DNA of 41,455 bases from Candidatus Benthortus lauensis (GCA_021650775.1 JAHSRM010000019.1:1-41455); one strand, 5' to 3'. Counted from the first letter of the stretch, positions 8,723 through 17,945 are shown. Notes: generated by a model not told the origin, from the letters alone. Translations and numbers: made by a program.

Positions 8723-8737
8723 TACAAAAACAATACC

Positions 8738-9826
8738 GAATCTCAAAGAGAGAGTTGAAAGCCAAGCTGAGTAACGTGGAGTGAACCCTATTTCCCGAAA
8801 CTCTATTGAATCTCAAAGAGAGAGTTGAAAGACTTGGATTATTCTCACGCACATGAACTTGAATACGCCTAAGAGAATCTCAAAGAGAGAGTTGAAAGTC
8901 GCAGGAATATTGATAACTCCTTTAATCGCCGAAACCGTTGAATGAATCTCAAAGAGAGAGTTGAAAGATGCTTATTATTTCCGCGAGCCACTTGTTTTCT
9001 GGTGGGAGAATCTCAAAGAGAGAGTTGAAAGGAAACTTTATCCGCTACTTGAACCTCGTTTACGGGGAGCCATGAATCTCAAAGAGAGAGTTGAAAGTCC
9101 ATAGTTTTTCGTAGAGGCCTACTCCTGCTGCTGCTACTGAATCTCAAAGAGAGAGTTGAAAGTCACCAACCAGCTTAACATAATTATACAGCGTCTTAGG
9201 CTTGAGAATCTCAAAGAGAGAGTTGAAAGATGTCTACCTTTATTGGGAGCTTCCACGTCCCGTGCTGAATCTCAAAGAGAGAGTTGAAAGTTATCCTCGA
9301 TTAAAAGATTGGCTCCGAGAATCCGTACGCCTGAATCTCAAAGAGAGAGTTGAAAGTCATTCAAGGCGGAGCGATAGATTTTCACATATAGGTCTTGAAT
9401 CTCAAAGAGAGAGTTGAAAGTTTACTGAAATATTCCACTCTAACAAAAGTGGAAATTGCCAGACACTTACGAATCTCAAAGAGAGAGTTGAAAGACGAAT
9501 CCGGCGTATGGGGCCTTGGCCTCGGCCACTATCTTGAATCTCAAAGAGAGAGTTGAAAGAGTAAACAGTGTCAACCCGAATCCTCGTCACCGTCAAGGTC
9601 CGAATCTCAAAGAGAGAGTTGAAAGCAGTATATCCACGAGTTCCCTCCATGATGATATGAATGACTGAATCTCAAAGAGAGAGTTGAAAGTTATCTCTAC
9701 ATCGACGCTGTATGTCTTGGTTGGGCTGAGAGCGAATCTCAAAGAGAGAGTTGAAAGCAAACCAAAAAAATTATGGGAAGTTATGGAGGCCACCTCCTGA
9801 ATCTCAAAGAGAGAGAGAGTTGAAAG
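8738..9826 (+). CRISPR. CRISPR array, 17 repeats and 16 spacers
   Basis: Repeats are 24 nt and identical except the last. They begin at 8738, 8808, 8875, 8944, 9008, 9074, 9139, 9206, 9267, 9333, 9397, 9471, 9536, 9602, 9667, 9734 and 9799. Each has a TCTC/GAGA stem with loop AAAGA and ends in GTTGAAAG, the 8-nt 5' tag of the crRNA, so transcription runs on the plus strand. Spacer lengths in order are 46, 43, 45, 40, 42, 41, 43, 37, 42, 40, 50, 41, 42, 41, 43 and 41. The last repeat (9799-9826) is 28 nt owing to an extra GAGA, as expected of a leader-distal terminal repeat. Short open frames across the array are artefacts of the repeats. No processing nuclease (Cas6) is encoded in the window. 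Confidence 0.98.
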
Positions 9827-9831
9827 ATATC

Positions 9832-9839
9832 CTTATTAG
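9832..9839 (+). promoter_or_regulatory. Candidate TATA box for the cmr operon
   Basis: CTTATTAG lies between the last repeat and cmr4. Its centre is about 26 bases before 9862, so a transcript would begin almost at the cmr4 ATG (9864), that is, leaderless. Only 37 bases separate the array from cmr4, so read-through from the CRISPR leader is an equal possibility. Confidence 0.4.
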
Positions 9840-9863
9840 GGATGAGATATATGTTTCTTAGAT

Positions 9864-10739
9864 ATGGAGATATATCCATTGGTTATAAAGGCTGTAACAC
9901 CTATACATGTGGGTGCTGGCGAGGCTGTAGCGGAAGTTGACCAGCCCATCATAAGGGATTCTCTAGGAATACCCTTTATACAGGCTTCAGGTTTAAAAGG
10001 CGCTATTAAGGCTGTGTTACCAGATAATTTAAAGAAATTGCTGGGATCTGATCCTGAGAACCCGGTTAAGGAGCCATCTAAAGTTAAAATATATGATGCA
10101 TATCCAATACTAGTCCCAGCTAGGAGCTTGAGAGGTTTATACTGCTATGTCTCTTCACCCCACCTCTTAAAATGGTTTCTAAATCTAAGGAGCTTCTTAT
10201 CAATCAGTAATAAGGATGGCTATGATTTTAGTGATGTCTTAAATCAAGTGGAGGAAGGCTCTGCATTGTTAATACATAAGGATATGTTTGACTTAGGAAG
10301 TATAAGCGGTAATTTTGAGGGTAAAGTAATGTTTAATGAGGAGTTCTTTACAATTAAGGAGGGTAACATCGACAAATTAAGGAACTTTCTTACTGATGTG
10401 ATTGGAATGAGCGATGAGGTGGATAGGGTGGCTATCATAAGTGACGATAAGATTGTGGGGATAGTTAATAAGAGTCTTATTAGGATTACCAGGGTGAGGC
10501 TGGAAAAAGAAGCGAAGAGAGTTGAATCTGGCGGCCTATGGACAGAGGAATATATTCCTAAAGATACATACTTCCTCTCATATGTAGGATGCTATTTAGA
10601 CGATCATAATAATGTGAAGGATATGCTTAACGAGTTGAATGGCAAGCTTCTTTTCGTGGGTGGTTTGGAGACTATAGGTAGGGGGCTAGTCCATCTTAAG
10701 ATTTTTGGTTGGGGTAGGGGTGGTAGGCATGGAGGTTAA
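9864..10739 (+). CDS. cmr4: Type III-B RAMP protein Cmr4 (Cas7 backbone)
   Basis: Backbone subunit of the Cmr effector complex and its target-RNA nuclease, 291 residues. The N-terminus reads VTPIHVGAGEAVAEVDQPII, and Asp26 falls exactly at the position of the catalytic Asp known from Pyrococcus Cmr4. Further RAMP features are SGLKGAIKA, the conserved KIYDAYPILVPARSLRGLY and the C-terminal FVGGLETIGRGL glycine-rich loop. It is the first gene of the operon, 37 bases after the last CRISPR repeat. The composition is markedly AT-rich compared with the flanking chromosome, like the other cmr genes here. Confidence 0.95.
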   Translation: MEIYPLVIKAVTPIHVGAGEAVAEVDQPIIRDSLGIPFIQASGLKGAIKAVLPDNLKKLLGSDPENPVKEPSKVKIYDAYPILVPARSLRGLYCYVSSPHLLKWFLNLRSFLSISNKDGYDFSDVLNQVEEGSALLIHKDMFDLGSISGNFEGKVMFNEEFFTIKEGNIDKLRNFLTDVIGMSDEVDRVAIISDDKIVGIVNKSLIRITRVRLEKEAKRVESGGLWTEEYIPKDTYFLSYVGCYLDDHNNVKDMLNELNGKLLFVGGLETIGRGLVHLKIFGWGRGGRHGG

Positions 10740-11235
10740 GGAGAAGGATATCCTTTCTGCTATTGAAAATTACGAGAGTATTATTAGCCTAATCAATGTA
10801 GGTGGGTCTGGAGGGACTTCAGATAATAGAAGGAATGCTTTTCTAAGGTCGTTGAGGACTAGGGCTAGGAGCGGGCCTGGCGATATCATGACGAATGGCT
10901 TATCTACACAGCTCCTATTCCTCCTATCCAAGTCTGGGAAGTCAGAGAGTAATGTATATGTTAAGCTTGTAGAAGCCTTAAAGGTTGGAAGTATTGAGGA
11001 GAAGATAATTGGTGATTCGCTTGGATATGCAGCCTATCTATACCTAGTTCTAAAGAGGTGTGTGGAGCTAGGCTTTATAGGTGAGACTGACCTTGGAAAG
11101 CCTATTTCGGCTATAAAGAAGCTTGTGGATAAAGAGCATATCGTGACACCTATTATTATTGGGTATTTAAATGAGATTAAGAAGCTGGCATCAGCGACTA
11201 TTGATGAGAAGGGAAACTATATCCTAAAATCATGA
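10729..11235 (+). CDS. cmr5: Type III-B small subunit Cmr5
   Basis: Helical small subunit (Cas11 type) that runs along the inner filament of the Cmr complex; 168 residues from the ATG at 10729. The body shows NAFLRSLRTRARSGPGDIM and GLSTQLLFLLSKSG, matching the Cmr5 pattern, including the region that follows the first helices. The frame stays open a few codons upstream, but this ATG follows a G-rich ribosome binding stretch and overlaps cmr4 by 11 bases, in keeping with translational coupling. Confidence 0.88.
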   Translation: MEVKEKDILSAIENYESIISLINVGGSGGTSDNRRNAFLRSLRTRARSGPGDIMTNGLSTQLLFLLSKSGKSESNVYVKLVEALKVGSIEEKIIGDSLGYAAYLYLVLKRCVELGFIGETDLGKPISAIKKLVDKEHIVTPIIIGYLNEIKKLASATIDEKGNYILKS

Positions 11236-11250
11236 TCTAGGGGTGATTAG

Positions 11251-12573
11251 ATGGATTGGACCGATATCATAGATAAAATTGGTGGTGACATAATTGCAGA
11301 GATAGACTTTAGAGTTGACATGATGGTTTTAGGTGGATATCATGGGTATATGGCTAACCCAACAATAGATTATGTTGAGAGGCTTACAGGAAAGCAGATA
11401 AAGGCTTTATGGAGATGGTGGACCAGGACAATAGTCTCAAGGGTTTATGGAGGACGAATTAACTATTCTTTAATAGAGAAAGATAAATTATCCAAACTTG
11501 GATTGGGTGGTGGTGAAAACCAGGACCCCTCATCATACTCTATAGTAATTGAAGCTAAAGATGATTATTCCATTAAGAATGTGTTGCATAGCTCAGATCT
11601 TAGAAGGATTCCTGTGTCCCACTTGCCTAATACCATTAGGTTTATGAATAAGGTCAGACTCAAGATGGGCAACAAAATCAGGGCCGATAAAACTAGTACT
11701 AGATATGCGATAACTATTCAGGGTATAAATAGGAACGAAATGAGAGAATTGATCTTATCAGGCTTAGGGTCCGTATTAGATGAAATGAAGTTTAAATTGT
11801 ATTTATTAAGGAATGGAGGTGGAGGAGATGATGATTTCTCATTATCATCCCTATTCCTATCCCTAATCTTGGGTAGTGTGGGTTGGGCTTCTAATAGGGG
11901 ATTTGGCTCATTGACACCCATAAAAATAGATGTTAAATCTTACAATGTTTCTGAAGAGATAAAAAATATTTGTAGTTATCTCACTAATCCACCTAGAAAT
12001 GATGAATTTAAAAATAAGATATATGATCTTATAGAAAAGAATATTGAATACGTTTCTCGTATTCTAAATAAGCCTGTAGCTGCTATCCGGAATATTCCAA
12101 AGGTACCTACGATAGGTAGGAGAAATGAGAACTTTTTTAGGTTGGATATTTACAATGGATTTAGCGATGCGTGGTCTACTCTGGAGAAAATAGGTGAATG
12201 TTGTTTAAAAGCTACATGGAAGAAGTTGAATGGGAAAGGTATTAGGTATCCTGGTGGAAGATGGCATACATGGATACTTGGGTTACCTAGAAAAGCTAGT
12301 ATAGGAGGAAATGTGACTGGATACATAGGTGTAGATAGAAGACAATCTAGCATATTAATGAAGATGCTCAGATATAATAACAAAATATCTGTCTTAGTAG
12401 TGGGTATTCTCTCTGAAGATTGGAATATAGGTGAGATAAAACACTGTAGCGTTAGCAGGAGACGGGGCAGACGATGCATCCCCATCTCTAATATTAGTGG
12501 TGGAAGTAATTTGACGCAAGTATTTAACGAGGCTTGGAAAAAGATTGGTAAATGCTTTAGGGTTGGGAGTTGA
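11251..12573 (+). CDS. cmr1: Type III-B RAMP protein Cmr1
   Basis: Cas7-like subunit that caps the target-3' end of the Cmr complex, 440 residues. The defining motif is the tryptophan-rich helix IKALWRWWTRTIVSRVYGG following a substrate loop GGYHGYMANP. A later glycine-rich stretch, GSVGWASNRGFGSLTPI, is the RAMP G-loop. The long middle region is lysine- and asparagine-rich, reflecting low GC. It begins 15 bases after cmr5 with an AGGGGTGAT ribosome binding site, and stops three bases before cmr6. Confidence 0.9.
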   Translation: MDWTDIIDKIGGDIIAEIDFRVDMMVLGGYHGYMANPTIDYVERLTGKQIKALWRWWTRTIVSRVYGGRINYSLIEKDKLSKLGLGGGENQDPSSYSIVIEAKDDYSIKNVLHSSDLRRIPVSHLPNTIRFMNKVRLKMGNKIRADKTSTRYAITIQGINRNEMRELILSGLGSVLDEMKFKLYLLRNGGGGDDDFSLSSLFLSLILGSVGWASNRGFGSLTPIKIDVKSYNVSEEIKNICSYLTNPPRNDEFKNKIYDLIEKNIEYVSRILNKPVAAIRNIPKVPTIGRRNENFFRLDIYNGFSDAWSTLEKIGECCLKATWKKLNGKGIRYPGGRWHTWILGLPRKASIGGNVTGYIGVDRRQSSILMKMLRYNNKISVLVVGILSEDWNIGEIKHCSVSRRRGRRCIPISNISGGSNLTQVFNEAWKKIGKCFRVGS

Positions 12574-12576
12574 GAT

Positions 12577-13482
12577 ATGAGTCAGGATATGGAGAATCTA
12601 AAGAGATTGATTAAGCGTTTCATTAGTAGGTGGGCAAGAGATGATAGTATAAATGTTTCATCGTTTATGGTGTCTTTACCGAGTCTATTGAAGGATGAAG
12701 CCGGAAATGATGTGATTGAAGAAATATTTAAGTATATGACTTATCATGATAAAGCTGATGAGTTTAGGTCTTATCTTAAAAGAATGTTTATTGACATGTT
12801 TATGAATAGGTCTAGCATGTGGGTTAAGCCTATAGATCTATATAATATATCTTCCTCTCTCCTAGGTAATTGGAAGATTTATGATATTGAAATTGAGTCT
12901 CTAGAGAAGGTTACTGTCCATTCTGGGTGGGGTGTGTTTAATGTTGTTTTTGAGATTGGTCTAGCCTTTGATACTATACGTAATCTTCCATATATGCCAT
13001 CGTCGACTATTAAGGGCGCTATTAGAAGCGCATATAGAAGGTTGAAGGGGAAGGACGAATTTAGAGACCTTCCTGATGAGAATATTATGTTTGGATCTAC
13101 TGGTAGAATTGGGTCTTTAGCATTTACGGATGCATATCCAATAGACGGTAAGCAGATACTCTATCCCGATATAATTACTCCGCATTATAGACCTGAGACA
13201 GAGTCAGAGTTGGATGTTTCTCCATCGCCTCTTCCACACCTTGTTATAGGTAAGGGTGTTAGATTTAAATTCCTCCTATTCATAAAGCCGGAATATGAGA
13301 AGTATCTCGATGAGATAGATGACATTGAGAATGTTGACATTGAATCTCTAAAGCCTCTTACTAAGGTTTTGCTATATGGTTTTGCAAGGGGTGTGGGTGG
13401 AAGGACATCCTATGGATATTCACGCTTCATCATAAAATCCATAAAAGCTCTAAGAGGTGGTGGAGATGGGGGTTCCGGATGA
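12577..13482 (+). CDS. cmr6: Type III-B RAMP protein Cmr6
   Basis: Cas7-like subunit next to Cmr1 at the top of the complex, 301 residues. Recognisable parts are LEKVTVHSGWG, LPYMPSSTIKGAIRSAYR (the RAMP substrate loop), GSLAFTDAYPI and the hallmark PDIITPHYRP, ending with the G-loop GFARGVGGRTSYGYSRF. The first roughly 100 residues are a helical extension. Its stop overlaps the start of cmr2 by 17 bases. Confidence 0.92.
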   Translation: MSQDMENLKRLIKRFISRWARDDSINVSSFMVSLPSLLKDEAGNDVIEEIFKYMTYHDKADEFRSYLKRMFIDMFMNRSSMWVKPIDLYNISSSLLGNWKIYDIEIESLEKVTVHSGWGVFNVVFEIGLAFDTIRNLPYMPSSTIKGAIRSAYRRLKGKDEFRDLPDENIMFGSTGRIGSLAFTDAYPIDGKQILYPDIITPHYRPETESELDVSPSPLPHLVIGKGVRFKFLLFIKPEYEKYLDEIDDIENVDIESLKPLTKVLLYGFARGVGGRTSYGYSRFIIKSIKALRGGGDGGSG

Positions 13483-16400
13483 GTATTACCTTGCTAAGCT
13501 TTGGGCTCTATTCCATGACCCACCCGATAAGACGATATCTATAAAGGATCATAGGGATAGAGCTAAGGAGTACTTCAAGCCATTGCTTAAATGTATTGGG
13601 ATGTCGGGGGATACAGTATTTAATGGTGGGATAAAGAGGCTAGTTGATGATGCTGATAGGTTCGCATCCTCAATCGATAGATTTATAACCCATATAGTAT
13701 TAGCTGGAGGTGACTATAGTAAGTACCCCGTTGAGTTGGGTATGCTTAAGAACATATATAATCCCAAGTATGTAGTTCGGTATGACTCCATACCCTCCCT
13801 TCTATTTGTAAAAAGGCGGGTGCATGATGCTATTAATAAGCTATGTAAATCTCTGACCTACCTAGACGAGCTTCTAGGTAAGCATGATCCAAGATACATA
13901 TATCATCTAACCTATGCGCTATATGAACCCCTCATTATAAATGAGGGTGTGCCATCACTTCCAGCCGATACAAGGGTTCCAACTCATACTGTCATGGATC
14001 ATAACTCAGCGGTTGCACAGTCTATAAATATGTTATTTGGTAGAAAGTATGGGAAGGGTAAATATTCAGGCTATCTAGTCTACATATCCATACCAGGAGT
14101 ACATAGGTACATTAGTAAGTCGAGGAAGATGGGTGACCTATGGATCTCAAGCTATCTACTATCAGCACTTGCATGGTATCTAGTCGAAGAATTAGTTATG
14201 GATCTTGGCCCCGACATACTGATACTTCCTACATCTAGGTTCAACCCATTCTACATACATACACTTTACTCCATAATCACTAAGGGTCATCCAGATGATG
14301 AGATAAGGAACATCAAGGAGATATTTAGAGAGTGTTTCAACATAAATATTGAAGTTAAGAGGGAGGATGATAGGATAGAGAGGGAGGAAATATTAATTTA
14401 TGAGCCAGGTGAACCGCCTCTACAAGCCATAATGCCCGCCAATATATCACTGATAATACCATATATTGAGGAGTATCTTGAGAGGAGGTTTGGAAAGAGA
14501 AATCCTAATAGTGATGATATCAAGAAATATTTTGAGGATAGGCTAGAGAGGTTTTGGACCGATTTATGGGACTCAGTTAGAAGTGAGGCCAAGAAAAGGG
14601 ATGATATGCTTTACATATATAAAGTGATATTGGAACGTGGGGACGATCTTCAGAAGAATTATTTTAATAGGTTTAGAGAGAGACCTCCCTTTAACCTTAG
14701 AATAGTCGTTCTTAATATCGAGGAGATGTATGAGAAGTATAGGGTGGAAGGTTTTAAGGAGTATGTTGGTGAAAAGGAGTACGATGAGAAGTATTATGAT
14801 AACCTGTTTTACGACTATCTCTTCAATAGGCTTGGGCTCCTCATGAATAAGCTGAAGCATGTTAGATTGGATGGCTATGCGAATATTGATGTTGAGAAAT
14901 ATACTGAGGAAGCTTATGAAAGGGGCTTGTCATTGACAATATCTATTGACAATAAGGAGGTGGAGGAGAGATATAAACACTGCAGTTTATGTGCGGCTCT
15001 ACCTTCAGTAGTCTGGCTCCCCAATGACTATAATAGAGATAAGATATGGAGGTTAGCAGAGGAATTCAGTATTAGGATTAACAATGAGGATGAGATGAAC
15101 AGATTTATCAGTAATCTGAATGCGTTGATCAAGCCTGGGGAGTCACTCTGCCCATACTGTCTGATCAAGCGTACACTGTCTAGATATGTAAATCCATTAA
15201 TCAAGCTTATATTCGGGATTGAGCTTAAGAAGGGATATAAGATTCCCTCACATACCGAGGTAACCACTATAGAATTTAAACTCTCACTCCTCAATTCCTT
15301 AGAAAATAGTGACAAAATGGATGTTTTCTTAGATAATTTAAAGTCAGATGTATTAGATAAGCAGGTTGAAATCTTTGGGAGGAATATATATCTGGAGACT
15401 ATCTTCAAGCTAAACAGTATATCTATTGATGTATTGAAAAATGTATTTCCGGCGCTGTCAGAAAAATATGATAAGATCTATAAGAGCTTCTATAGAAAGG
15501 TTAACTTAGATCCATTGAAAACGATTATTGAAGGTGATGGAGAGGCCGTCTTCCATGAGAGGTATATAGTTGAGAATGAGGGTAGAAGGGTTGGTATTTG
15601 GAGGGCTATTTTGGATGTTCTGAAGGATGTAGGCGTATCTGCCGAGGGAATAAAACCTATATATTTATATTATGCATGTATAAAGGTCGATGGCGATAAT
15701 GTTGGTAAGCTTCTCTCAGGTAAGGTGGATGTATTTTCGAATATTGGGATCATGGATTATGTTGAGGGATTGGCTGAAGGTGAGATAGCCGATATCATAA
15801 GGAGTATATTAAGAGGTCAGATTAAACATCATTTGGGTGATGTATTAAATTATATGATATCTAATAATCGGATAATAGTTACACCCTCATTCCATAGCTC
15901 AATCTCTAAGTCTATAATGTTGTCGGCTGCTAACGATATGAGGATTGTTAGGGATAACTATGGATTTGTTATATATGCTGGTGGTGATGATCTACTGGCT
16001 ATAACTCCCGTAAGTAGATCTTTACTAATATCCTCATTAGTTAGGAGTAGGTTTTCTGGTTATGATTCTAGGCATGTAGGTTTCCTTGAAATGGGTAATA
16101 ACTATTTCCAGCCTATGTTTGTTACTGGAGGAAGGTCTATCGCCCTTATCTACAGCCACTACCTAACACCACTAAAACCTATTATTGAGGGGGCTGAGAC
16201 AAGTCTGGAGAATTATTCTAAGAGGATGAAGCTGATGCTAAATCAGGATTGCTATAGGGGTTCTGACTCACCTGAAGAGTTACATCCTGAACTGTCTAAG
16301 GACTCGACAACGGTAATCTATAGGGCTAGGTCGGGCCAGCAGCTTCTATCCATGATACCCAATAAACTCTTTGTAGAGGACGAGAATGGCTCTAGGCTTA

Positions 16401-16765
16401 GAATCATATTGGATAAGGTCGCAGACTTTATAAGGGATGCTTATGATAGGATGGATTCTGAAAGACCTATTATATCAGCCTCTCATCTAAATAGGTTTGT
16501 GAGTGATGTCGGCAGGCTAGGTATATACCTAGATAAGTGTAAGCATGAATATCTTAGATCTATAATAACTAATGAATATTTAGGTCAGAATGGTAGAGGG
16601 GAGTTCGTTAGACATTTTGGCATCGACAGAGGTAGACTGTATCTACTTAGATTCTATAAATATGTTGTTAAGGATGCCTATGGACGAACTATATTAGATG
16701 GATACCCACTACTGGAGATCTTTAAAGTTCTTAAGATATTCAAGTCGTCTATGAGGAGTGGGTAA
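13466..16765 (+). CDS. cmr2: Type III-B large subunit Cmr2 (Cas10)
   Basis: Large subunit that makes cyclic oligoadenylate when target RNA binds; 1099 residues from the ATG at 13466 (GTG codons lie just upstream). The N-terminal HD nuclease-like domain keeps the HD pair in LWALFHDPPDKT. A four-Cys zinc site is formed by C506xxC509 and C562xxC565. The first palm has KVDGDNVGKLL, and the second palm carries an intact GGDD at 839-842 (YAGGDDLLAI), so the cyclase should be active. No cOA-responsive CARF effector such as Csx1 is encoded nearby. It ends three bases before cmr3. Confidence 0.96.
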   Translation: MGVPDEYYLAKLWALFHDPPDKTISIKDHRDRAKEYFKPLLKCIGMSGDTVFNGGIKRLVDDADRFASSIDRFITHIVLAGGDYSKYPVELGMLKNIYNPKYVVRYDSIPSLLFVKRRVHDAINKLCKSLTYLDELLGKHDPRYIYHLTYALYEPLIINEGVPSLPADTRVPTHTVMDHNSAVAQSINMLFGRKYGKGKYSGYLVYISIPGVHRYISKSRKMGDLWISSYLLSALAWYLVEELVMDLGPDILILPTSRFNPFYIHTLYSIITKGHPDDEIRNIKEIFRECFNINIEVKREDDRIEREEILIYEPGEPPLQAIMPANISLIIPYIEEYLERRFGKRNPNSDDIKKYFEDRLERFWTDLWDSVRSEAKKRDDMLYIYKVILERGDDLQKNYFNRFRERPPFNLRIVVLNIEEMYEKYRVEGFKEYVGEKEYDEKYYDNLFYDYLFNRLGLLMNKLKHVRLDGYANIDVEKYTEEAYERGLSLTISIDNKEVEERYKHCSLCAALPSVVWLPNDYNRDKIWRLAEEFSIRINNEDEMNRFISNLNALIKPGESLCPYCLIKRTLSRYVNPLIKLIFGIELKKGYKIPSHTEVTTIEFKLSLLNSLENSDKMDVFLDNLKSDVLDKQVEIFGRNIYLETIFKLNSISIDVLKNVFPALSEKYDKIYKSFYRKVNLDPLKTIIEGDGEAVFHERYIVENEGRRVGIWRAILDVLKDVGVSAEGIKPIYLYYACIKVDGDNVGKLLSGKVDVFSNIGIMDYVEGLAEGEIADIIRSILRGQIKHHLGDVLNYMISNNRIIVTPSFHSSISKSIMLSAANDMRIVRDNYGFVIYAGGDDLLAITPVSRSLLISSLVRSRFSGYDSRHVGFLEMGNNYFQPMFVTGGRSIALIYSHYLTPLKPIIEGAETSLENYSKRMKLMLNQDCYRGSDSPEELHPELSKDSTTVIYRARSGQQLLSMIPNKLFVEDENGSRLRIILDKVADFIRDAYDRMDSERPIISASHLNRFVSDVGRLGIYLDKCKHEYLRSIITNEYLGQNGRGEFVRHFGIDRGRLYLLRFYKYVVKDAYGRTILDGYPLLEIFKVLKIFKSSMRSG

Positions 16766-16768
16766 AAG

Positions 16769-17854
16769 ATGCCTGTGATATCTTTTCTTATAGATCCTGT
16801 AGAGTCTCAAGTCTTCAGGAAACCAGGTGAGTTTAATCCCGATGCTAGATTCCTATTTGGTGTAAGCACGTCATATCCACTACCGCTACCCACTACCGTT
16901 ATAGGTTTGCTTGGTTGGGTTGTAGGCGATAAGCCATCCTCTACTGGCTGGGTTGAGGAGTTTAGAGATGTGTTTAGCGCCTTTAAGAACTTCACTTTTA
17001 GAGGATCTTATCTTTTATGTAGATATGGGAATAAATATGTACCATATGTCTGGTATTCAGATCATGAATACTATGAGGGCTTTGCACCTCTTATAAGGAG
17101 AGATAGAGACGATGTTACACTACTTATGAAGCTTAGCGGGCTCTGTAAAGAGGAAGCTCTTAGCGTTGTGGATGTAAGGAGTATTAAGTCTGTGGGTGTG
17201 CATTTGGAGAGGGGGTATACTGGTATGGATAAGGTGGGTATCGAGGGATACTTATATTTCCAGGAGTATATAGACTATAGATCCCTATTTGGAGAGATGG
17301 GTGCGGATGCTGGCTATATAGCTATGGATATGAAGTTTGAGGATGGGGATGTAAAGAGGATTGAAGAAGGGTTTGGTGATGGAATCGTTAGATATATGGG
17401 TGGTGAGACTAGAAGTGTAGTAGTAAAATATGGTGATAAGACTTTGGATCAGATATTAGCTGGTTCCGAGGAGTTTGAAGGAGAGTTTTCCAAGGGTAAT
17501 GACGTTATATTGTATCTAGCGTCGCCAGCAATAATTAGACCATCAGATGACATAATAAAAAGTCTGGATGATGCTATGAAAGTGGTTTCTGATATGTTTA
17601 AAGATTTGGACTATGTTGATAGTGTTGATATAAAGAGTAGCCATACTAATGTGTATATTGATATCATGGGTGTGGGCTATCATAAATATAGGGGTAGGAA
17701 GCCTGTCTATAGAGTCATAGGTCCAGGATCTAAGGTTCATGTTAAATTGGCTAGGGATGTGGGTCTTGAAGAGATCTACTGGAAGGGTGTAGGCTATGCA
17801 AGTGAGCTAGGGTTTGGTACACTAATACCTATAAAAATTAGGGAGAATGAGTAA
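16769..17854 (+). CDS. cmr3: Type III-B RAMP protein Cmr3 (Cas5)
   Basis: Cas5-type subunit that grips the 5' tag of the crRNA next to Cmr2; 361 residues. The N-terminus FLIDPVESQVFRKPGEF and YPLPLPTTVIGLLGWVVG match the Cas5/Cmr3 strand and first helix. The C-terminal GVGYASELGFGTLIPIK is the glycine-rich loop. The middle is poorly conserved, as usual for Cmr3. It is the last gene of the operon. The order cmr4-cmr5-cmr1-cmr6-cmr2-cmr3 gives a complete Cmr effector set. Confidence 0.9.
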   Translation: MPVISFLIDPVESQVFRKPGEFNPDARFLFGVSTSYPLPLPTTVIGLLGWVVGDKPSSTGWVEEFRDVFSAFKNFTFRGSYLLCRYGNKYVPYVWYSDHEYYEGFAPLIRRDRDDVTLLMKLSGLCKEEALSVVDVRSIKSVGVHLERGYTGMDKVGIEGYLYFQEYIDYRSLFGEMGADAGYIAMDMKFEDGDVKRIEEGFGDGIVRYMGGETRSVVVKYGDKTLDQILAGSEEFEGEFSKGNDVILYLASPAIIRPSDDIIKSLDDAMKVVSDMFKDLDYVDSVDIKSSHTNVYIDIMGVGYHKYRGRKPVYRVIGPGSKVHVKLARDVGLEEIYWKGVGYASELGFGTLIPIKIRENE

Positions 17855-17945
17855 CACTGGCCTATGAAGCTGAGATAAAAATTTTAGTGCTATTTTTCTC
17901 ACTAAATCTTCATTGTTTTGCAGCTGATAAATGTATTATGTCAAT
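17855..17945. terminator. AT-rich gap between convergent genes
   Basis: Between the cmr3 stop and the stray CRISPR repeat. It holds a run GCTATTTTTCTC and further T-rich patches on the plus strand, suited to archaeal U-tract termination of the cmr operon. On the minus strand the matching A/T patches follow the cPGS-like stop. No gene or spacer-like unit is recognisable. Confidence 0.4.

Larger units (their letters stand above)
8567..8737 (+). promoter_or_regulatory. CRISPR leader and divergent promoter region
   Basis: The 171 bases between thiDN and the first repeat. The array end with intact repeats and the 3' GTTGAAAG tag place the leader here. Two TATA-like elements face the array: GTTTAAATAG at 8627-8636 and CTTAAATA at 8649-8656. 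The first predicts a start near 8658. On the other strand CTTATTTTT at about 8618-8626 could serve thiDN. The first half is nearly G-free on the plus strand. The second half holds two hairpin elements described separately. Confidence 0.75.

Noticed and set aside
9202-9793. Open reading frames of 66-82 codons on both strands across the CRISPR array
   Set aside because: They read through regular repeats and carry repeated peptide motifs from the repeat unit; they are not genes.
8738-9826. Self-targeting spacers matching this window
   Set aside because: No match was obvious by eye, but I could not run an alignment, so I make no claim either way.
17866-17880. CTGAGA after cmr3, resembling part of a TPP riboswitch
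   Set aside because: A single short match without the other conserved elements, placed at a gene end, not before a thiamine gene.
17855-17945. Remnant spacers next to the stray repeat
   Set aside because: The sequence before it is AT-rich gap material with no second repeat, so spacer identity cannot be supported.
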